Shown: piece after piece, positions 29,855 to 41,682 of the stretch
How the letters are laid out: each line of letters starts with the position of its first letter
Numbering within the stretch: the stretch's first letter is position 1
NCBI GenBank assembly: GCA_011032825.1
Contig: JAADJZ010000025.1
Coordinates: 372,001-436,000 of the forward strand
DNA: 64,000 nucleotides
Reading direction: 5' to 3'
Source of the DNA: Massariosphaeria phaeospora
Taxonomy: Eukaryota > Ascomycota > Dothideomycetes > Pleosporales
Notes under the pieces: model-generated
Databases searched by the model: none
What the model was told of the DNA's origin: nothing
Seen by the model: only the letters and a program-made list of their open reading frames with translations
Translations under genes and position numbers: made by a program

Positions 29855-31066
29855 ATGGTTGCTATCGGTGATTTGTATGCCTTTGCGGGGCTGCTCCAGG
29901 CAGTTGCCTCGCGTTCTCTCGTACCAAGGGCAGATCCAGACAATGTAGTTCTAGTCCCTGGCCTCAAATCCGATATGAAAAAAGGGGATGTACCAGCTCA
30001 GTGGGCCGAGGGGTATCCCAAAAAGTGGGATTTCGAGGATTTCTACCTCCAGTTCAACAAGCCAGAGCCTGGTGATCGATTCAGCGGGATCGTGACCGAG
30101 AATGAGAAGCACCTGGTCATGTTCAATGGAAGTCATGCAACATTCGTCGATCTCGACACCAACACTACTGTGACCACCTTTGGCCTCGAAATAACGGACA
30201 ATATCATCGTGGGAGGACTGTCAGTCCGCTCAAACCCACAAGGCGGATACGATCTCTTCACGGATACGCCCGCGGTGGTTTTCAGAAGACGCGTAGGGTC
30301 GGACTTCAAGCTGATCGGCGGCGTATCGTCTTACCCAACGGGCGCGATTGGTGACTTCGATAAGAACGGGAGGATGGCGACTCTGGACGGAATCATATAC
30401 GACTTGAATAACCCCGACGTCGACAACGTCACCTTTAAGAATCCTCCACGAATTACGGGCATGAGCTTTAGCGGCGATGCCAAATACATCTCCACTATCG
30501 GCTGGGAAGACAAATCTGCGGATCTATGGAACGCGACCTCTGGCGAGAAAATCCTCCAATTTCCCCCAACAAACGCGCAGAATTGGGTCACAAAGATATC
30601 TCCAAACAACAAGCATGTCGCCATCGGACTCGGAACAGGCTTTATCCAGATATACTCTCTGGCCAACCTGACGGCCGAACCGAAAGTGCTTGGACCCTTC
30701 AACAGTTGGATCCGGGCAATGGAATGGAGTCCAGACAGCAAGTGGTTCGCGACACCTGACTATGGAAGAGTTCAGCTCTGGAAGTTTCCAGAGGGTGAAC
30801 ATGTTCAAACCTGGGAGGTAGATGGTTTTCCTGGGCTTGAGCTCCGCATGCCTACTGGCCTTTGCTGGTTGGATAATGGGAATAAAATATCGTGGATGTA
30901 CCGTGATGGGAGGTACATGTACGACTTTGAACAGAATTTGAAGTGGTGGTGGACTCTCGGACTGGACGATCACTCATGGGGTGGTGGCGGCGTGCAATTC
31001 TTGAAGAACAGGGGGTATGTGGCCACTGCGGACGGGGACTCGCTCATGCGCTTTTGGAAGATTTGA
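29855..31066 (+). CDS. Secreted WD40/quinoprotein-type beta-propeller protein
   Basis: 403 residues from the ATG at 29855. The N-terminus MVAIGDLYAFAGLLQAVASR is a plausible signal peptide, with a possible dibasic-type site near LVPR. The rest forms repeated beta-blade units such as ITGMSFSGDAKYISTIGWED, VTKISPNNKHVAIGLGTGF and IRAMEWSPDSKWFATPDYGR. The closing unit is VATADGDSLMRFWKI. Asn-x-Ser/Thr sites (NTTVTT, NATSG, NLTAE) fit secretion. WD40 propellers are usually intracellular scaffolds; secreted ones are less common, and their partners are unknown. No catalytic motif is visible. The in-frame upstream stretch lacks propeller features and contains the TATA-like box. Confidence 0.8.
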   Translation: MVAIGDLYAFAGLLQAVASRSLVPRADPDNVVLVPGLKSDMKKGDVPAQWAEGYPKKWDFEDFYLQFNKPEPGDRFSGIVTENEKHLVMFNGSHATFVDLDTNTTVTTFGLEITDNIIVGGLSVRSNPQGGYDLFTDTPAVVFRRRVGSDFKLIGGVSSYPTGAIGDFDKNGRMATLDGIIYDLNNPDVDNVTFKNPPRITGMSFSGDAKYISTIGWEDKSADLWNATSGEKILQFPPTNAQNWVTKISPNNKHVAIGLGTGFIQIYSLANLTAEPKVLGPFNSWIRAMEWSPDSKWFATPDYGRVQLWKFPEGEHVQTWEVDGFPGLELRMPTGLCWLDNGNKISWMYRDGRYMYDFEQNLKWWWTLGLDDHSWGGGGVQFLKNRGYVATADGDSLMRFWKI

Positions 31067-31623
31067 GGTCGATAATGTCGTCGAGATGAACGACTTCTGA
31101 ACCGAGAAGCAACATGGATGAGCCTCTCTTTTGTCAAGTGAATGATTTTCTACCAATAAGCGATGTTCCCACTGGCTTCTAAAAGACTCTGATCATAAGA
31201 GGGTCAGAACCATTCACGAGATATTTTTTGAACCCAAACGTCTCGACATATTCTCCGCACTGCATCCCAGGTTTCGGATGGATTGGCGATAGAGAGAGGA
31301 TCAAGTTGCGAATGGGACGACATTATGGCTAAATGCGCACCGCTGTCTAGACTCCACGGCAGCCTCCTATCCGCGTGTTTTCGGACAGGGAGATATCGGA
31401 CTAGGTCATCGATCAGATGAGTTATGACCCTTGGTCAATATTATTGTAACATGGGTAGAGCAATAATCCTGGTTATGGGAAGTCTGTAGAGTGCTCGTAT
31501 TACTCAATGTGGGTATTCCGAATCGTATGAAGAGACCGTGTCCCTGTAGCGCAGACAGTATTCACGCGGGGCTTCACCTATAAGATCCCGGAATATCCGC
31601 GTTGTCGTTTTACTGACCGTACA
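31067..31623. other. Intergenic, no gene seen
   Basis: Spacer between the propeller gene and the AA9 gene. No motif stands out. Confidence 0.45.
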
Positions 31624-32775
31624 ATGAATCACAACATGAAGACTTTTCTCCCCCAGTTCACAAGCCGAGCCTCAGTGCTCACCCTCTTACTTTTACAGTT
31701 CAATCAGGCTGCGGAAGGACATTGTATGTCCAATGATCCCCCACTGCGGAAAAATAAGCTAACCCGTTCGACAAGATGGCTTCCCTTTCGTGATTGTCAA
31801 CGGTGTCGTCTCAGAACGATGGGAATACATACGGTACATGACCTTTATCACACTGTGACATGCGCTCAATTCAATCATGGTGAAGGCCCACCACGGAATT
31901 TGGTCCCAACTTCGACTACTCGGGCCCACCCTCAATGTGCGGTTTCAACGGCACCAGGCCTCTCTTTCCCATCAAGACCATCAAAATTGAGGCGGGCAGC
32001 ATGATAGGCTTCGGGTCCTCGGGCCAGACAGGCTTCGTCACCGAGGAGTGGAAATCAACCGAACCCGTGAGTCGATTGTGATGAACTGTATTCTCACTCA
32101 ATAGAGGGAAGGTCTAACATGTTCTGCGCCTCTGTCAGTGGTATCCGACCTTCTTCATGTACCACGACGGCCCGGCCACTGCTTATTTATCGAAAGCGCC
32201 GGGTGATCTAGATGAGTATGAGGGCGGTGGTGATTGGTTTAAGATTGCTGCCGTGGGAGCATCTGACGGAATGAACTGGGACTACAGACAAGCCAACCAA
32301 GTCAATCAGGTTTGTGCACCTAAAACTCTTGTTTTTTGGCTCGTATTTACTAGTCCAGATGAACTTCACCATCCCCAAGAGCACGCCTCCGGGGAAATAC
32401 CTCATGCGCGTCGAGCACCTCAACATAATGACATTTTATAAGAGTACTCAGATGTATGTCAACTGTGCCCATGTCGAGATTTCCGGCCCGGGTGGAGGTA
32501 CGTGATCAAGATCCACTCCTCTCCTATGCAAAACTAAAAGACTGATTAAATAATTACCAAAGGCAATCCCGGTCCAATGACAAAATTTCCTGGAGCTTTT
32601 GACGCAAAGGATGCTGGTAAGTTTCCCGTACCCTAGCCCTTACGGGAAAGAAGTACTGATATGAGGCCCAACAGGCATCTGGCTGCCGAACTTATTAGAC
32701 AGCCCGGATGTACCGCTGGATCAACTCAAGAACTGGCAGGGTGCTGGACCGAAGGTTTGGAAACCTGAAGTCTAG
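31624..32775 (+). CDS. AA9-type lytic polysaccharide monooxygenase
   Basis: Seven exons: 31624-31723, 31776-31833, 31886-32066, 32139-32309, 32359-32497, 32563-32616 and 32675-32775, giving 267 residues. All junctions are GT-AG and in phase. A signal peptide (LTLLLLQFNQAAEG) ends before His33, so the mature protein starts HYGFPFVIVNG, supplying the N-terminal histidine of the copper brace. The second brace histidine is H122 in YHDGPATAYLSKAPG. The axial Tyr is Y203 with Q201 in QMYVNCA. These enzymes cleave cellulose or hemicellulose oxidatively outside the cell. The loop FYKSTQ replaces the more usual GGAQF, so it is a divergent AA9. No carbohydrate-binding module follows. Intron density is much higher than in its neighbours. 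Confidence 0.9.
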
Positions 32776-33878
32776 TTGGTTTTTACTCAAGGATGAATGA
32801 GACAGGCCGGGCAGTTCTGGCAAATTGTTGGCTATGATAATGAAACGAGTAACTTCTGAAAAAAATTGCTCTCAAGTAGTAGCGCAAAGTAAGAATGTGC
32901 CGTTACAGAAGTGTGTGTGAGAACAAACCTATGTTGCTGATCTGGAGTGGTTCGGGCCGATATGGTATTTAATGCGGGGTATTCGTAGTGGGGACCGAAA
33001 ACCTCCGATGGGGATCGGACTTTGCCATCCATACCGTCTTTTCTGACTATCGCTACATACCGAGCCAGCTGAACCGTCTCGTAGTTTGCAAAGGGTACGT
33101 ACGCCTCCAGCCCCTAGCTCCCGGCCCTGGCCGCTAGCTGCTAGCTGGTGGGCTACATTGTCTACCCCAAGTTCCTTCGCGATCGGCTAAGTTTCCCAGA
33201 TTGTGCAACAACGAAGCAACCATCCAACAACTGTGTTCAGATGCCTTGTTGGCTTTGTCTGCAGCTGTCAATGCGCGCGTTGGAGCTTCAACTTTCCCAT
33301 ACTGCATGGCAGACATTGCTGGTTGCGCCCCACGCTGTCGAATACTACTCCTCGCATGCGACCCTCCGGGCGTCATAACATTCAGTGGTTGACTATAGTG
33401 AAACCTGCGGTGTGCACTTCCACACATGCCGCTCCGGCTGACTATGTTCGACTCTCACTTCTTATCATGGTTGCCACGCGGTCCTTCCTCAAGACCGTCC
33501 ATCAGCACCTTCCCAGTCTCAGCCTCCGGATCGACGATACTAGATACGACAGCTGCATACGGTGTGTCGGCATTCAGTCCCGGGGCTTTTTGGGTTATCA
33601 TGTTCATTTCAATAAAGATTCTTCGAACGGGGTAGGAAACACGACCGCTCCTCGCAATCTGAGGGGCCAATGAGCGCCATTTCTTTCCCCTATTTCCGGC
33701 AGAAGCGCAACACGCCCAATCTCGATGCCACTATAGCATATTTCGGTCCCTGGTAATGTACGCATAAGATCGCTGGCTGTGATTATATAATGGATCATGA
33801 TATTCGGAATTGTCGCAATTGAAAGCGCATATTGCGAAAGTTAGGCACAGTCATCATGGCCAGTCTCAACAGCCCGAT
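32776..33878. other. Intergenic, no gene seen
   Basis: Several frames overlap at 33134-33673 without motif or consistent start. None is supported. Confidence 0.45.
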
Positions 33879-34771
33879 ATGGTGCTTCCGGAGGCGGTGT
33901 ATCCTGCTCCGGACCCGCCGCCGCGTGTTCGGGAGAAACCTATGGAGGTCCTCTGCGTGGGCTTACCGCGATCCGGGACAGAGTCATTAGAGAAGGCGTT
34001 ACTCCTACTAGGGTACAACTATGCGTATCACGTGCGCCTTCCACCACTTCCTAGAACTGTGTTGGAGCCACGCCAACATAGCACCAGGGATGGGACATGC
34101 TCTTTAAGAAATCGCACCGAATGAAAGGCTGGGTAGGCGACTGCCATATCACTGCCGAAGAATTCGATGCACTCCTAGGCCACTCGGTGGCCGTAACCGA
34201 CGCTGCAGCATCGTGTTTTGCGCCCGAACTTATCGCCGCATATCCCCACGCCAAAGTCGTTCTCAACATGCGCAATCTAGACAACTGGCATGCTAGCGCC
34301 GTCAAGAACCTCTGCGGTGCCGTCAACGACAACGGGTTCAAGAATCTCCTCACTTGGTTCCATGCGACGCTTTGGTGCATGTTCCACTGTCATCAGCGGG
34401 TCATGTGGCCCCGACTGTTCCAACCGCTGCCCCGACGCTTCGCTAAGGAGTGGAGTGGAGGTCAACGGCAAATCTATCTATCTATCGAGAGCACTGCGAG
34501 ATGATACGATGCCTGGTGCCCAAGGAGCGAGCGACTACTTGAGTGGAGCGTCGAGGATGCATGGGAGCCGCTGTGCAGATTTCTCGCAAAGGAGGTGCCA
34601 AAGGCGCCGTTTCCACGAGCCAACGATGCGTCCGGCTTCCACAAGAGAGTCGAGGAAGATCTGGATAAGCAGGGTCTTATTGCCATCATCAACATTGGGT
34701 TGACGCTGATGTTGGTCTTAGTCTTGCTCTTGTTGGGTCGAAGCCTGGCTGGATTAGCAGCGAATAGATGA
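33879..34771 (+). pseudogene. Sulfotransferase-family P-loop protein, multiply frameshifted
   Basis: Exon 1 (33879-34031) has the phosphosulfate-binding P-loop GLPRSGTESL. It joins across a 56-base intron to 34088 to give NYAYHGWDMLF, the family's typical join. Frame 2 continues through HITAEEFDALLGHSVAVTD and VVLNMRNLDNWH to RRFAKEW. After that the protein hops frames. VNGKSIY is in frame 0, REHCEMIRCLVPKER in frame 1, and LLEWSVEDAWEPLCRFLAKE in frame 2, ending with a C-terminal span (INIGLTLMLVLVLLLL) and TGA at 34769-34771. Each hop is +1. Two coincide with short tandem duplications: CTAT x3 at 34474-34485, and GCGAGCGA at 34527-34534. The third is near 34454-34462. This is a recent-looking pseudogene, or a badly assembled one. 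Confidence 0.82.
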
Positions 34772-37700
34772 AACTAGAATTAGCGAACACAGCGAGGATC
34801 GAGGACAAACAAACCTTTATTCTAATGAAGTTTCTATGGCTGTGATATTGAACCGCGCTCGTATGTTCTTGTTCACTCCCCGAGGTTCGCAGCATAACTG
34901 TCGAGAATAAAACGTGTAGCACTCCGCCTAGCCTAGGAACCTCTCCGCATCTGATGATTGAAAAGATGAAGTAAACTATCCTCACTTTCGTCAGGATGCC
35001 TTGGGGCTCATCTTCGTGGACATCGGCTCGGTTGATCTTGATCACGTGCGTGTGCGTACAGTCGTTGCCCGATTTGACACATGCCTGAGGCATCATCAAT
35101 CACACATGAGTCCTCAAGTTCTCAGGTCTGGAATCTTCTATATTTTTTCAAACAACTCGTAAACTGAGCGGACTGTGCAGGTGGAAAGTTATTGAATATA
35201 AGCTTCTACATAATGCCTCGTAAGTATGCATCGTATTAGGGCATGCCAGAAAGAAGGTTAGTTGCTGTACAATCAACTCCCTTTCCAACCACCTCATTCC
35301 ACCTTTCTGAAGCACTCTCCTACTTCCAAAATGAGCAGCCAATACACATACTACGCCTCTGCTCTAGAGCTCAGGCGAGTGAGAACAAAGTGCTACGTTG
35401 CTAAGCTGAGTATCATTTTCATGAGACATAAGGTCGAAGCAGTACCTACTTTTATTGGTTTCGAAGCATGTGGAATTATGCTAGGGGTTCCGCGGAGACG
35501 GAACGGTGACATATATTCGCAGCGCTCAAGCTCAGCGTGGTGCCATGACAAGATTCGATTTCATAGTTGTCATCCCTCATCCCTTACCTCCCTCACCAAC
35601 TCGTTGCCGAACAAGATGGACTCTATGCCATTTTCTCAATCGTATACAGGAATAGGAACAGCATCGTGTGAAGAGTCCTCATTTGTCCTTACGGAGCTAT
35701 GTTATAGCTATGTCATAATAATGTAAGAACAGAGCTGGTACTCAAAAACGCTGGCCGATTGGCAAATAATTCTACTTCCTCAAAGGAGTGTCCCTAAGCC
35801 GACACAGCTAGCTGTATTTTTTTGTAGAAAATGCCATGAATTCGAGCTCAGCGGCAAGTCCAGCATCATCTAACACTTTATGATCCAGGATTCCCAAGTA
35901 TTCGCACTTGTCCCAGGGGCAAGGGCACAGACAACCCCTTATCAGATGCCGCCAGCCACCCACGCGCTACCGTAGCATTACCGCGGAGCGCCTTGTTCGC
36001 GAAACCTTAATTGTTCCTTTTTGAAGAGAATTTCGAGCTTGAGCCAAAGCGGACGGCCCGTAGTCTGCCCAAATAGCATAGCATGCGCGTCCAAAGGGAG
36101 CAAAAAGATTGGCGCAGGCGAGATTTATTGGGCGACTTAACGGACCGCTCGACTTATATCTAGTGGCGATAAAAAATCCAAGAATATTATGGTGATGGGT
36201 GAAACAAAAGGGTTGGTTGAGGGGATTCCGAGGGATTGGTAAAGTTAAGAAATCGAGCGGGACGGAAGCTGATGAGCCGTTGAACAGACCTTTGTGCCGC
36301 CCGTGCCCGTTGACAGTTGGATTCTCTCGATTTTCATTACTCCACAGATCGTTGCTGTGCCTCACACGGGAGTTGGGACTCGGCACATAGTGGAAGTTTG
36401 TTGTTCGACGCCGCAACCAACAGTGTGGCTCAAGGCCCTTCGCAGTTTCGCAGTTGGCTATGAATGCGGTATGCAGTCGCGTTTCCCAACGCTTGTCTGT
36501 GCTGGTGCGATGCTACCTTGCGATGCTTTCTCGAGTCCACGTCATCCGTATCTTGTTATGCAAAACGTCCTACGGATTCAGGCAGATAAACTATGAGTTG
36601 CTGTGCGATCCGCGATAAACTTTCTCTCTCGTGGTTGGCCATTCCCTGTGAGAGGGAAACAGTTGCAATAATTGAATAATGTTTATCGTGACTAACAAGC
36701 GTGAAGGTTTAGGCGCTGGTGGGCGTGACTGAGTCAGTTAGGTAATAACAGGTTCGCATCGCTAATGATCGAAAAAAGAAGCAAGCTTTCCAGCGTGTAC
36801 ATGGACCCGAAGATCATCGCGGATGATCTGCCGGAGCGATACTCTGTACCCGGATACATATTAGGATGAGGCAACGCCCTGGCGATATCGGAGGACCCCG
36901 GTCCCCGGGCACCTCGGGAGATGAGCAACGCAGCGAGTTTAATGCCACCAGCAAAGCTGGCAAGGCATGAATAATCATGCTGAGCTGAGGCAGCATCGAA
37001 CTGCTTGCTTGACCTCCGTCAGCCCTGTGCCAATTGCTGATTTGTTGGCACTGCTGCGCTAGATCTTGCTCATACGTTTACGGGGACCAGGGGTCTGACA
37101 TCTTACGGCATCCTTGCCGTCGTCAGTCTAGCCGTGATCAGCTAGTCATCTGATGTTAGGTGCACCCGCCCAGGTATCCTATAGGCCGTAGACTGTGACG
37201 GCAGCGAAGCGCACGCGACAGATGTCGCCGGGCCGAGCCCTTTTGCGCCCATGTGCGTGCCGTTTTGCTGGAGCGCGAGCAACAGTACACCGGTGACGTG
37301 CCCACCAAAGCCAGCCATTGTTTCCAACACTGACTCGGCGTGGCCGTCCCGCGCCACTTACTATAGCTGACGCAGCGGTGTTGCTAGCTGCGCATTTGGG
37401 ATAGCCAACACCGGAGCTGGCTACTGGTTTGCGGGGCGTCGAGGATGAGTGCGAGAACTGGCGTTGCAGCGCGATCTTGCGAGCTATATAATATATAGGC
37501 GGGATTGTACGTGTGCAGGGGGGAGTCATGTAGCAGAAGAGAAGAGAACGAGCAACGAAATGGGCGGCCAACAACGCCGCATAACCAGCGTATTCCATAT
37601 TGCGCTTGGCTCCTACTGTATGCTGCAGATGGCTGCCGCATCCTGATATCCGTGCAGGACGCCTCTGGTAGAGATAGAGTGTTGGGGGGGTGCGATTGGC

Positions 37701-38022
37701 TCGAGACGCCATGGGTGTATCTGCAGGTCAGAGGCCACTGCAACAGCCAGCGAATAGGGCCCCGTACCACGACTCCCACCCACACGGTTGGATCCCGATG
37801 TCCGTCCAGTGCTCGTGGAAGATTACGGCTGACCCCGGGTAACACGAGCCGCAGCACGTTAAGGTTTGTCCTGCCTAGAAAGGCTCGTACGTACGCTCTG
37901 AGCACGGGGGGAGAAGGACCAGCCTTTCTAACCTCATCTGCCTTGCAGTTCTCCCACCAAACTGCTATTCTTGTCCCTTCCCGCCATGTCATGATCCTCG
38001 GTGTCGAGCTGAAAGTTGCACC
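34772..38022. other. Gene-poor stretch
   Basis: About 3.2 kb without a supported gene. Open frames at 35262-35726 (+), 35967-36416 (-) and 37179-37992 (both strands) have no motif, signal or splice logic. Composition is ordinary and not RIP-like. Confidence 0.5.
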
Positions 38023-39251
38023 ATGACAGACCTCTCGAGACGCCGTTTCGATGTTGTCAACGGGAGGCAGGTTATCCTGCTTGTCATCCCGCCCATCTTC
38101 TTTGCGCTCGCGACCATAGCCGTGGCTGCGAGATGGTACGCTAGGAAGTTGAAGCGGATTAATACCATTTGGGAGGATGCTTTTTGTTTGGCTGGTCTTG
38201 TAAGAAAGCTTCTTGTTTGGCCCTGGGGCTGGAATGCTGACGCTCGCAGTTGATGAGCTTTGTCGTCGTTGCCATTATCTTTGTACTGGTGTTCCTCGCA
38301 GGCCAGGGTACGGCCTCCATGGCGTTCCTCAGGGAGAATCACAATCTTTTGGTCCGCTATTGGTTAAGAGTGAGTGTCTTGCAAGCTCCTGAAAAGATAC
38401 ACGACTGACGGAAAACACAATCAGACACAGTTTTCGGTCGACATCTGCTGGGCTACGTCTGTAACGGCCGTCCAGCTCGCTTTCCTCAACTTTTACCTCC
38501 GCTTGTACGAAGGCCGACCCCTTCCACGCATGTTCTGCTACTTCCTCATCACGGCCGTCGCCCTGTGGTACGCAATTTCAATGGGCATATGGATCAGTCG
38601 GTGCCACCCGCCAGGGACATGTGGATTACCGGGCAAAGCGGCATGCGCTGCCATCGGATCTTTTCATGTCGCTTTCAACGCGCTCATTATGGTCATACCA
38701 ATACCAGCGGTCTTGAACATGCGTTTATCAGCGCCAAAGAAGCTGTCGATGGTCGGCATTTTCGCGCTAGGAATCTTGTTCGTCATAAAATATCCGTATC
38801 TGCCTTGCCTGACTGACTCGATCTTAGTTGCACTATCTGTGCTGTGCTCCGCATGGACTGCGTCCTCCCTTTCTTCAAAGCAGACTACTACGATGACCCA
38901 ATCGGTGCCTCCTGGGGCCGCATGCTTTTCTCACCTCTCGAAATAGCTGTCGGAATCATCATCTGCTGCGTCCCGAACCTTACATCTCTGCACGCAGGGT
39001 GGCGCGAACAACGCCGGGGTCATCTGCCCAAAGAGGGTACTGGGCTGCGACGGCTGAAGATCCGCTCAAGCAGCAACGGATCATCGACATCGAATTTGAA
39101 CCCTGCCATGTGGGTCCCCAGAGGAACGAATGGCCAGGTCAATGCATTTGTGTCGTTAGACGACGGCGGTAAGTCAAACGAAAGAGTGAAGGATTTGGGG
39201 CCGCAGGAGATCCGAGTTGTCAAAGAGTATAATGTGGGCCATAGACTTTGA
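38023..39251 (+). CDS. SAT4/PTH11-like integral membrane protein (rhodopsin-type 7TM)
   Basis: Four exons, 38023-38199, 38250-38369, 38425-38777 and 38828-39251, give 357 residues. The third intron uses a GTTCGT donor. Seven spans are visible, starting with VILLVIPPIFFALATIAVAA. The family marks are present: RWYARKLKRINTIWEDAFC after span 1, a Cys-rich loop (SRCHPPGTCGLPGKAACAAI) before span 5, IPIPAVLNMRLSAPKKLSM after it, and a terminal span near PLEIAVGIIICCVPNL. The C-terminal cytoplasmic tail is about 85 residues. Members resemble the plant-surface receptor Pth11 only in the 7TM part. Here the CFEM domain is absent, so a receptor role is not established. Confidence 0.87.
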
Positions 39252-40308
39252 GCGAGCAAATGTCTCTTCTTTCCATCCGGCGCATAGCGCAACAATCATG
39301 TCAAACCAGAAATTTAAAAAATCGGAATTGCGTTTGACAACAAATAGCCCGAGAAACCGTTTAAATCAGACTGCCCGAGATTGTCACGAAAGCCTTGCGA
39401 AGACCATCCGGGGTCGAGTATCATCGCGAATCGATCCTGAAACCGGCCCGCCCTGCGCCAGAGATCGGCGTACAGATCGACCTTCCGCTTCCGGGACGAT
39501 GTTGTGGGTAACACAGGCCCGACGCTGCTGTGGTGTGCACTGTTCACATGAGACTTTCAAGGTTGCGCGGACCACAGACCCAAGACGCTGTGGGGCTACC
39601 AAGACAGTTTCGTACCACATCCGCTTCTTGTGCGACCACCTGCACGGCTGTGTCAGACATTCAGACAAATCATTTTTATCCGGTGACCTGGGCCATGTGG
39701 AGTGCCATTCAGAAGCAATCCCTACGATAGAAGGTCTCTCTCCAAGAGGCCGCGTTCTTCCTGCCAACCGCGTTGTTGAGACGAGTGTTCGGACAGGCCG
39801 AGGATGAGCATCGAGTATCAGTCTCAGTCAACCTTCAAGTTGGGCCGAAATGGCCGCGCGGTACAGCCGATTGGAACAGGACCAGACGAGAAGCACATGT
39901 AAGCTGATGCCAGCAAAGACTTGGTTTCTTACTTCGCGCAGATGGGCCGTGGCATGCTACACATGAGCCTTCCGATGTGATGAGTCAGCTATACGCATTC
40001 ACCCGGTGACACGCTCTGGCAAGCTTTTCTAGTCCGTCTCATAAGTGCATTGCGATTTCTTTTGACTGTACTGAAACGTTCTGGTACCAGCTTTTATTTA
40101 TTTTACAAATCGAGTTTTGCCTTTCTCGGAGTCCGTATGAGAATCGACGGTGACCTGAGTACCGACATCGCATTATGATCGCTTTCTCGACTAACTTGTT
40201 ACAGGGTGTTTGGACCGTCGTCCAAAGCGAAAATTAAAACCGTGGTTCTGACTGCCATCAACGTCCAGGTGGAGATGGCGAGATGGCCAAAGCATGTCAA
40301 CACTCCTC
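39252..40308. other. Intergenic, no gene seen
   Basis: Convergent 3' ends of the SAT4-like and MFS genes. Frames at 39217-39807 are tail extensions or shadows. Confidence 0.45.
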
Positions 40309-41682
40309 TCACGCCCTCTTCGATATCTTGTTCCCCATCTTGACTCTTGCTGCTAGTACGAACATGGCGGAAGCAGTAGCCACACCGCCAGCGTAGAATA
40401 TAGCGGGGCGGTAAACGGCAATGTCTTGCCGCCCACCTCCTTCTTGTCTACCCCCTGCTGCTTGTAGCAGGTATCCAGCAATGGGCGCGCCCATAAGATA
40501 ACCACCAGTCCATGCGGTGACAGCCATACTCATGGCTACAGCTGCTCTACCCGGTCCGAACATACCGGCCGCTACTGTCGGCATGGTAGTAAAGAACGAC
40601 CCATTGGCCACACCGTTCAAGACTGCGAAGGCGACCAGTGGGCCCAGGGTGCTGGAAACAGGCCAGATGGCGAGCATGGAGACAGCGTTCAAGACCATTG
40701 TAATGAGGAACATGTTCATGGGACCGATTTTATCACAGAGAGGGCCAGCAACAAAGCGACCCACGGCATTGCAGGCGTTGAATGCAGCGACCAGAGCCGC
40801 ACCTGTGCTCGGACTCAGACCAATAGACTGCGCAAAGAGCGGGAGGAAATAAGGTGGCACGAAGAGCGCAAAAGTTCCGATGGCGGCAGCTAAGACGACG
40901 GCGACGAATGGCAGAGAGCGAAACATGGACAAATCTGCGAAGGGCACATCCCGCAACGGAACGCGATCTTTCAGCATGTAGGCAGCCGGAAGCCCCGTAC
41001 CTATGGTTAAGAGTCCTTGGATGCGAAATGTCCATGCGATTCCCACGCGACGATACAATGCTTCGAGCGCTAACGCCATAACGGTTGCACCTACGCCGCC
41101 TCCGAGTTTAACCAGACCGTTCGCTAGTCCAAGGTGCCCGGAGAAGTATTGCACTGGTAACGTGTTCGACACGGTATAGATCATGGCCATGCCGACGCCG
41201 GCCAGAAGACCTGCGGTTCCGAACAGTCCTGCGACGTCTGAAGTGCAGAAGCTGCTTCCGATCAAACTCATGCCCATGAGCAGCATTCCGATCAAAGACG
41301 TGGTTCTCGATCCAACCCAGCGCATCAGGCGAACGACCAGCAAGCTGTAGAATACACCGCCTGCGAGGTGGAGCGAGCCAATGAAGGATACCGTGGAAGT
41401 GGGCACGCTTTTCAATGTGCTGTCGAGGAGTGCGGCCTGGAGGACGCCCCAGCAGTTGATGATGCCATTCTGCCAAAAGGCCATGACGGAGCAGCAGAAG
41501 ACAATGGTCCAGCCGTAGCCACCATCCGGAATGGCCGTGGTGGAGAAAGCGGAGTGGTCTGGTCCATGCGCCGGGTTGTGCTCGCTGTCGCCATTGGCAC
41601 GTCGCTCGTGGTGGGATATGGGCGACGTGGTGCGCACCGACGCAAGCTCGATCTGCTCTTCAGTCGTCGTCGTTGAAGGCAT
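40309..41682 (-). CDS. MFS monocarboxylate-type transporter
   Basis: A single minus-strand exon of 457 residues from the ATG at 41682. The frame is open further upstream, but that part is Cys/Ser-rich and overlaps the divergent promoter. After a polar N-terminus comes IPDGGYGWTIVFCCSVMAFW, the monocarboxylate-porter signature before helix 1. Twelve spans follow, with the Gly-rich GLANGLVKLGGGVGATVMAL of helix 5 and PLCDKIGPMN in the repeated loop between helices 8 and 9. Fungal members (Mch-like) carry monocarboxylates, riboflavin or unknown organic acids, so the substrate is not given by sequence. It is divergent from the small gene at 42292, with about 610 bases between starts. Confidence 0.88.
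   Translation of the reverse strand: MPSTTTTEEQIELASVRTTSPISHHERRANGDSEHNPAHGPDHSAFSTTAIPDGGYGWTIVFCCSVMAFWQNGIINCWGVLQAALLDSTLKSVPTSTVSFIGSLHLAGGVFYSLLVVRLMRWVGSRTTSLIGMLLMGMSLIGSSFCTSDVAGLFGTAGLLAGVGMAMIYTVSNTLPVQYFSGHLGLANGLVKLGGGVGATVMALALEALYRRVGIAWTFRIQGLLTIGTGLPAAYMLKDRVPLRDVPFADLSMFRSLPFVAVVLAAAIGTFALFVPPYFLPLFAQSIGLSPSTGAALVAAFNACNAVGRFVAGPLCDKIGPMNMFLITMVLNAVSMLAIWPVSSTLGPLVAFAVLNGVANGSFFTTMPTVAAGMFGPGRAAVAMSMAVTAWTGGYLMGAPIAGYLLQAAGGRQEGGGRQDIAVYRPAIFYAGGVATASAMFVLAARVKMGNKISKRA

Noticed and set aside
37179..37992. Overlapping frames of about 170-200 codons before the SAT4-like gene
   Set aside because: No motif, and both strands are open at once; treated as promoter-region chance frames.
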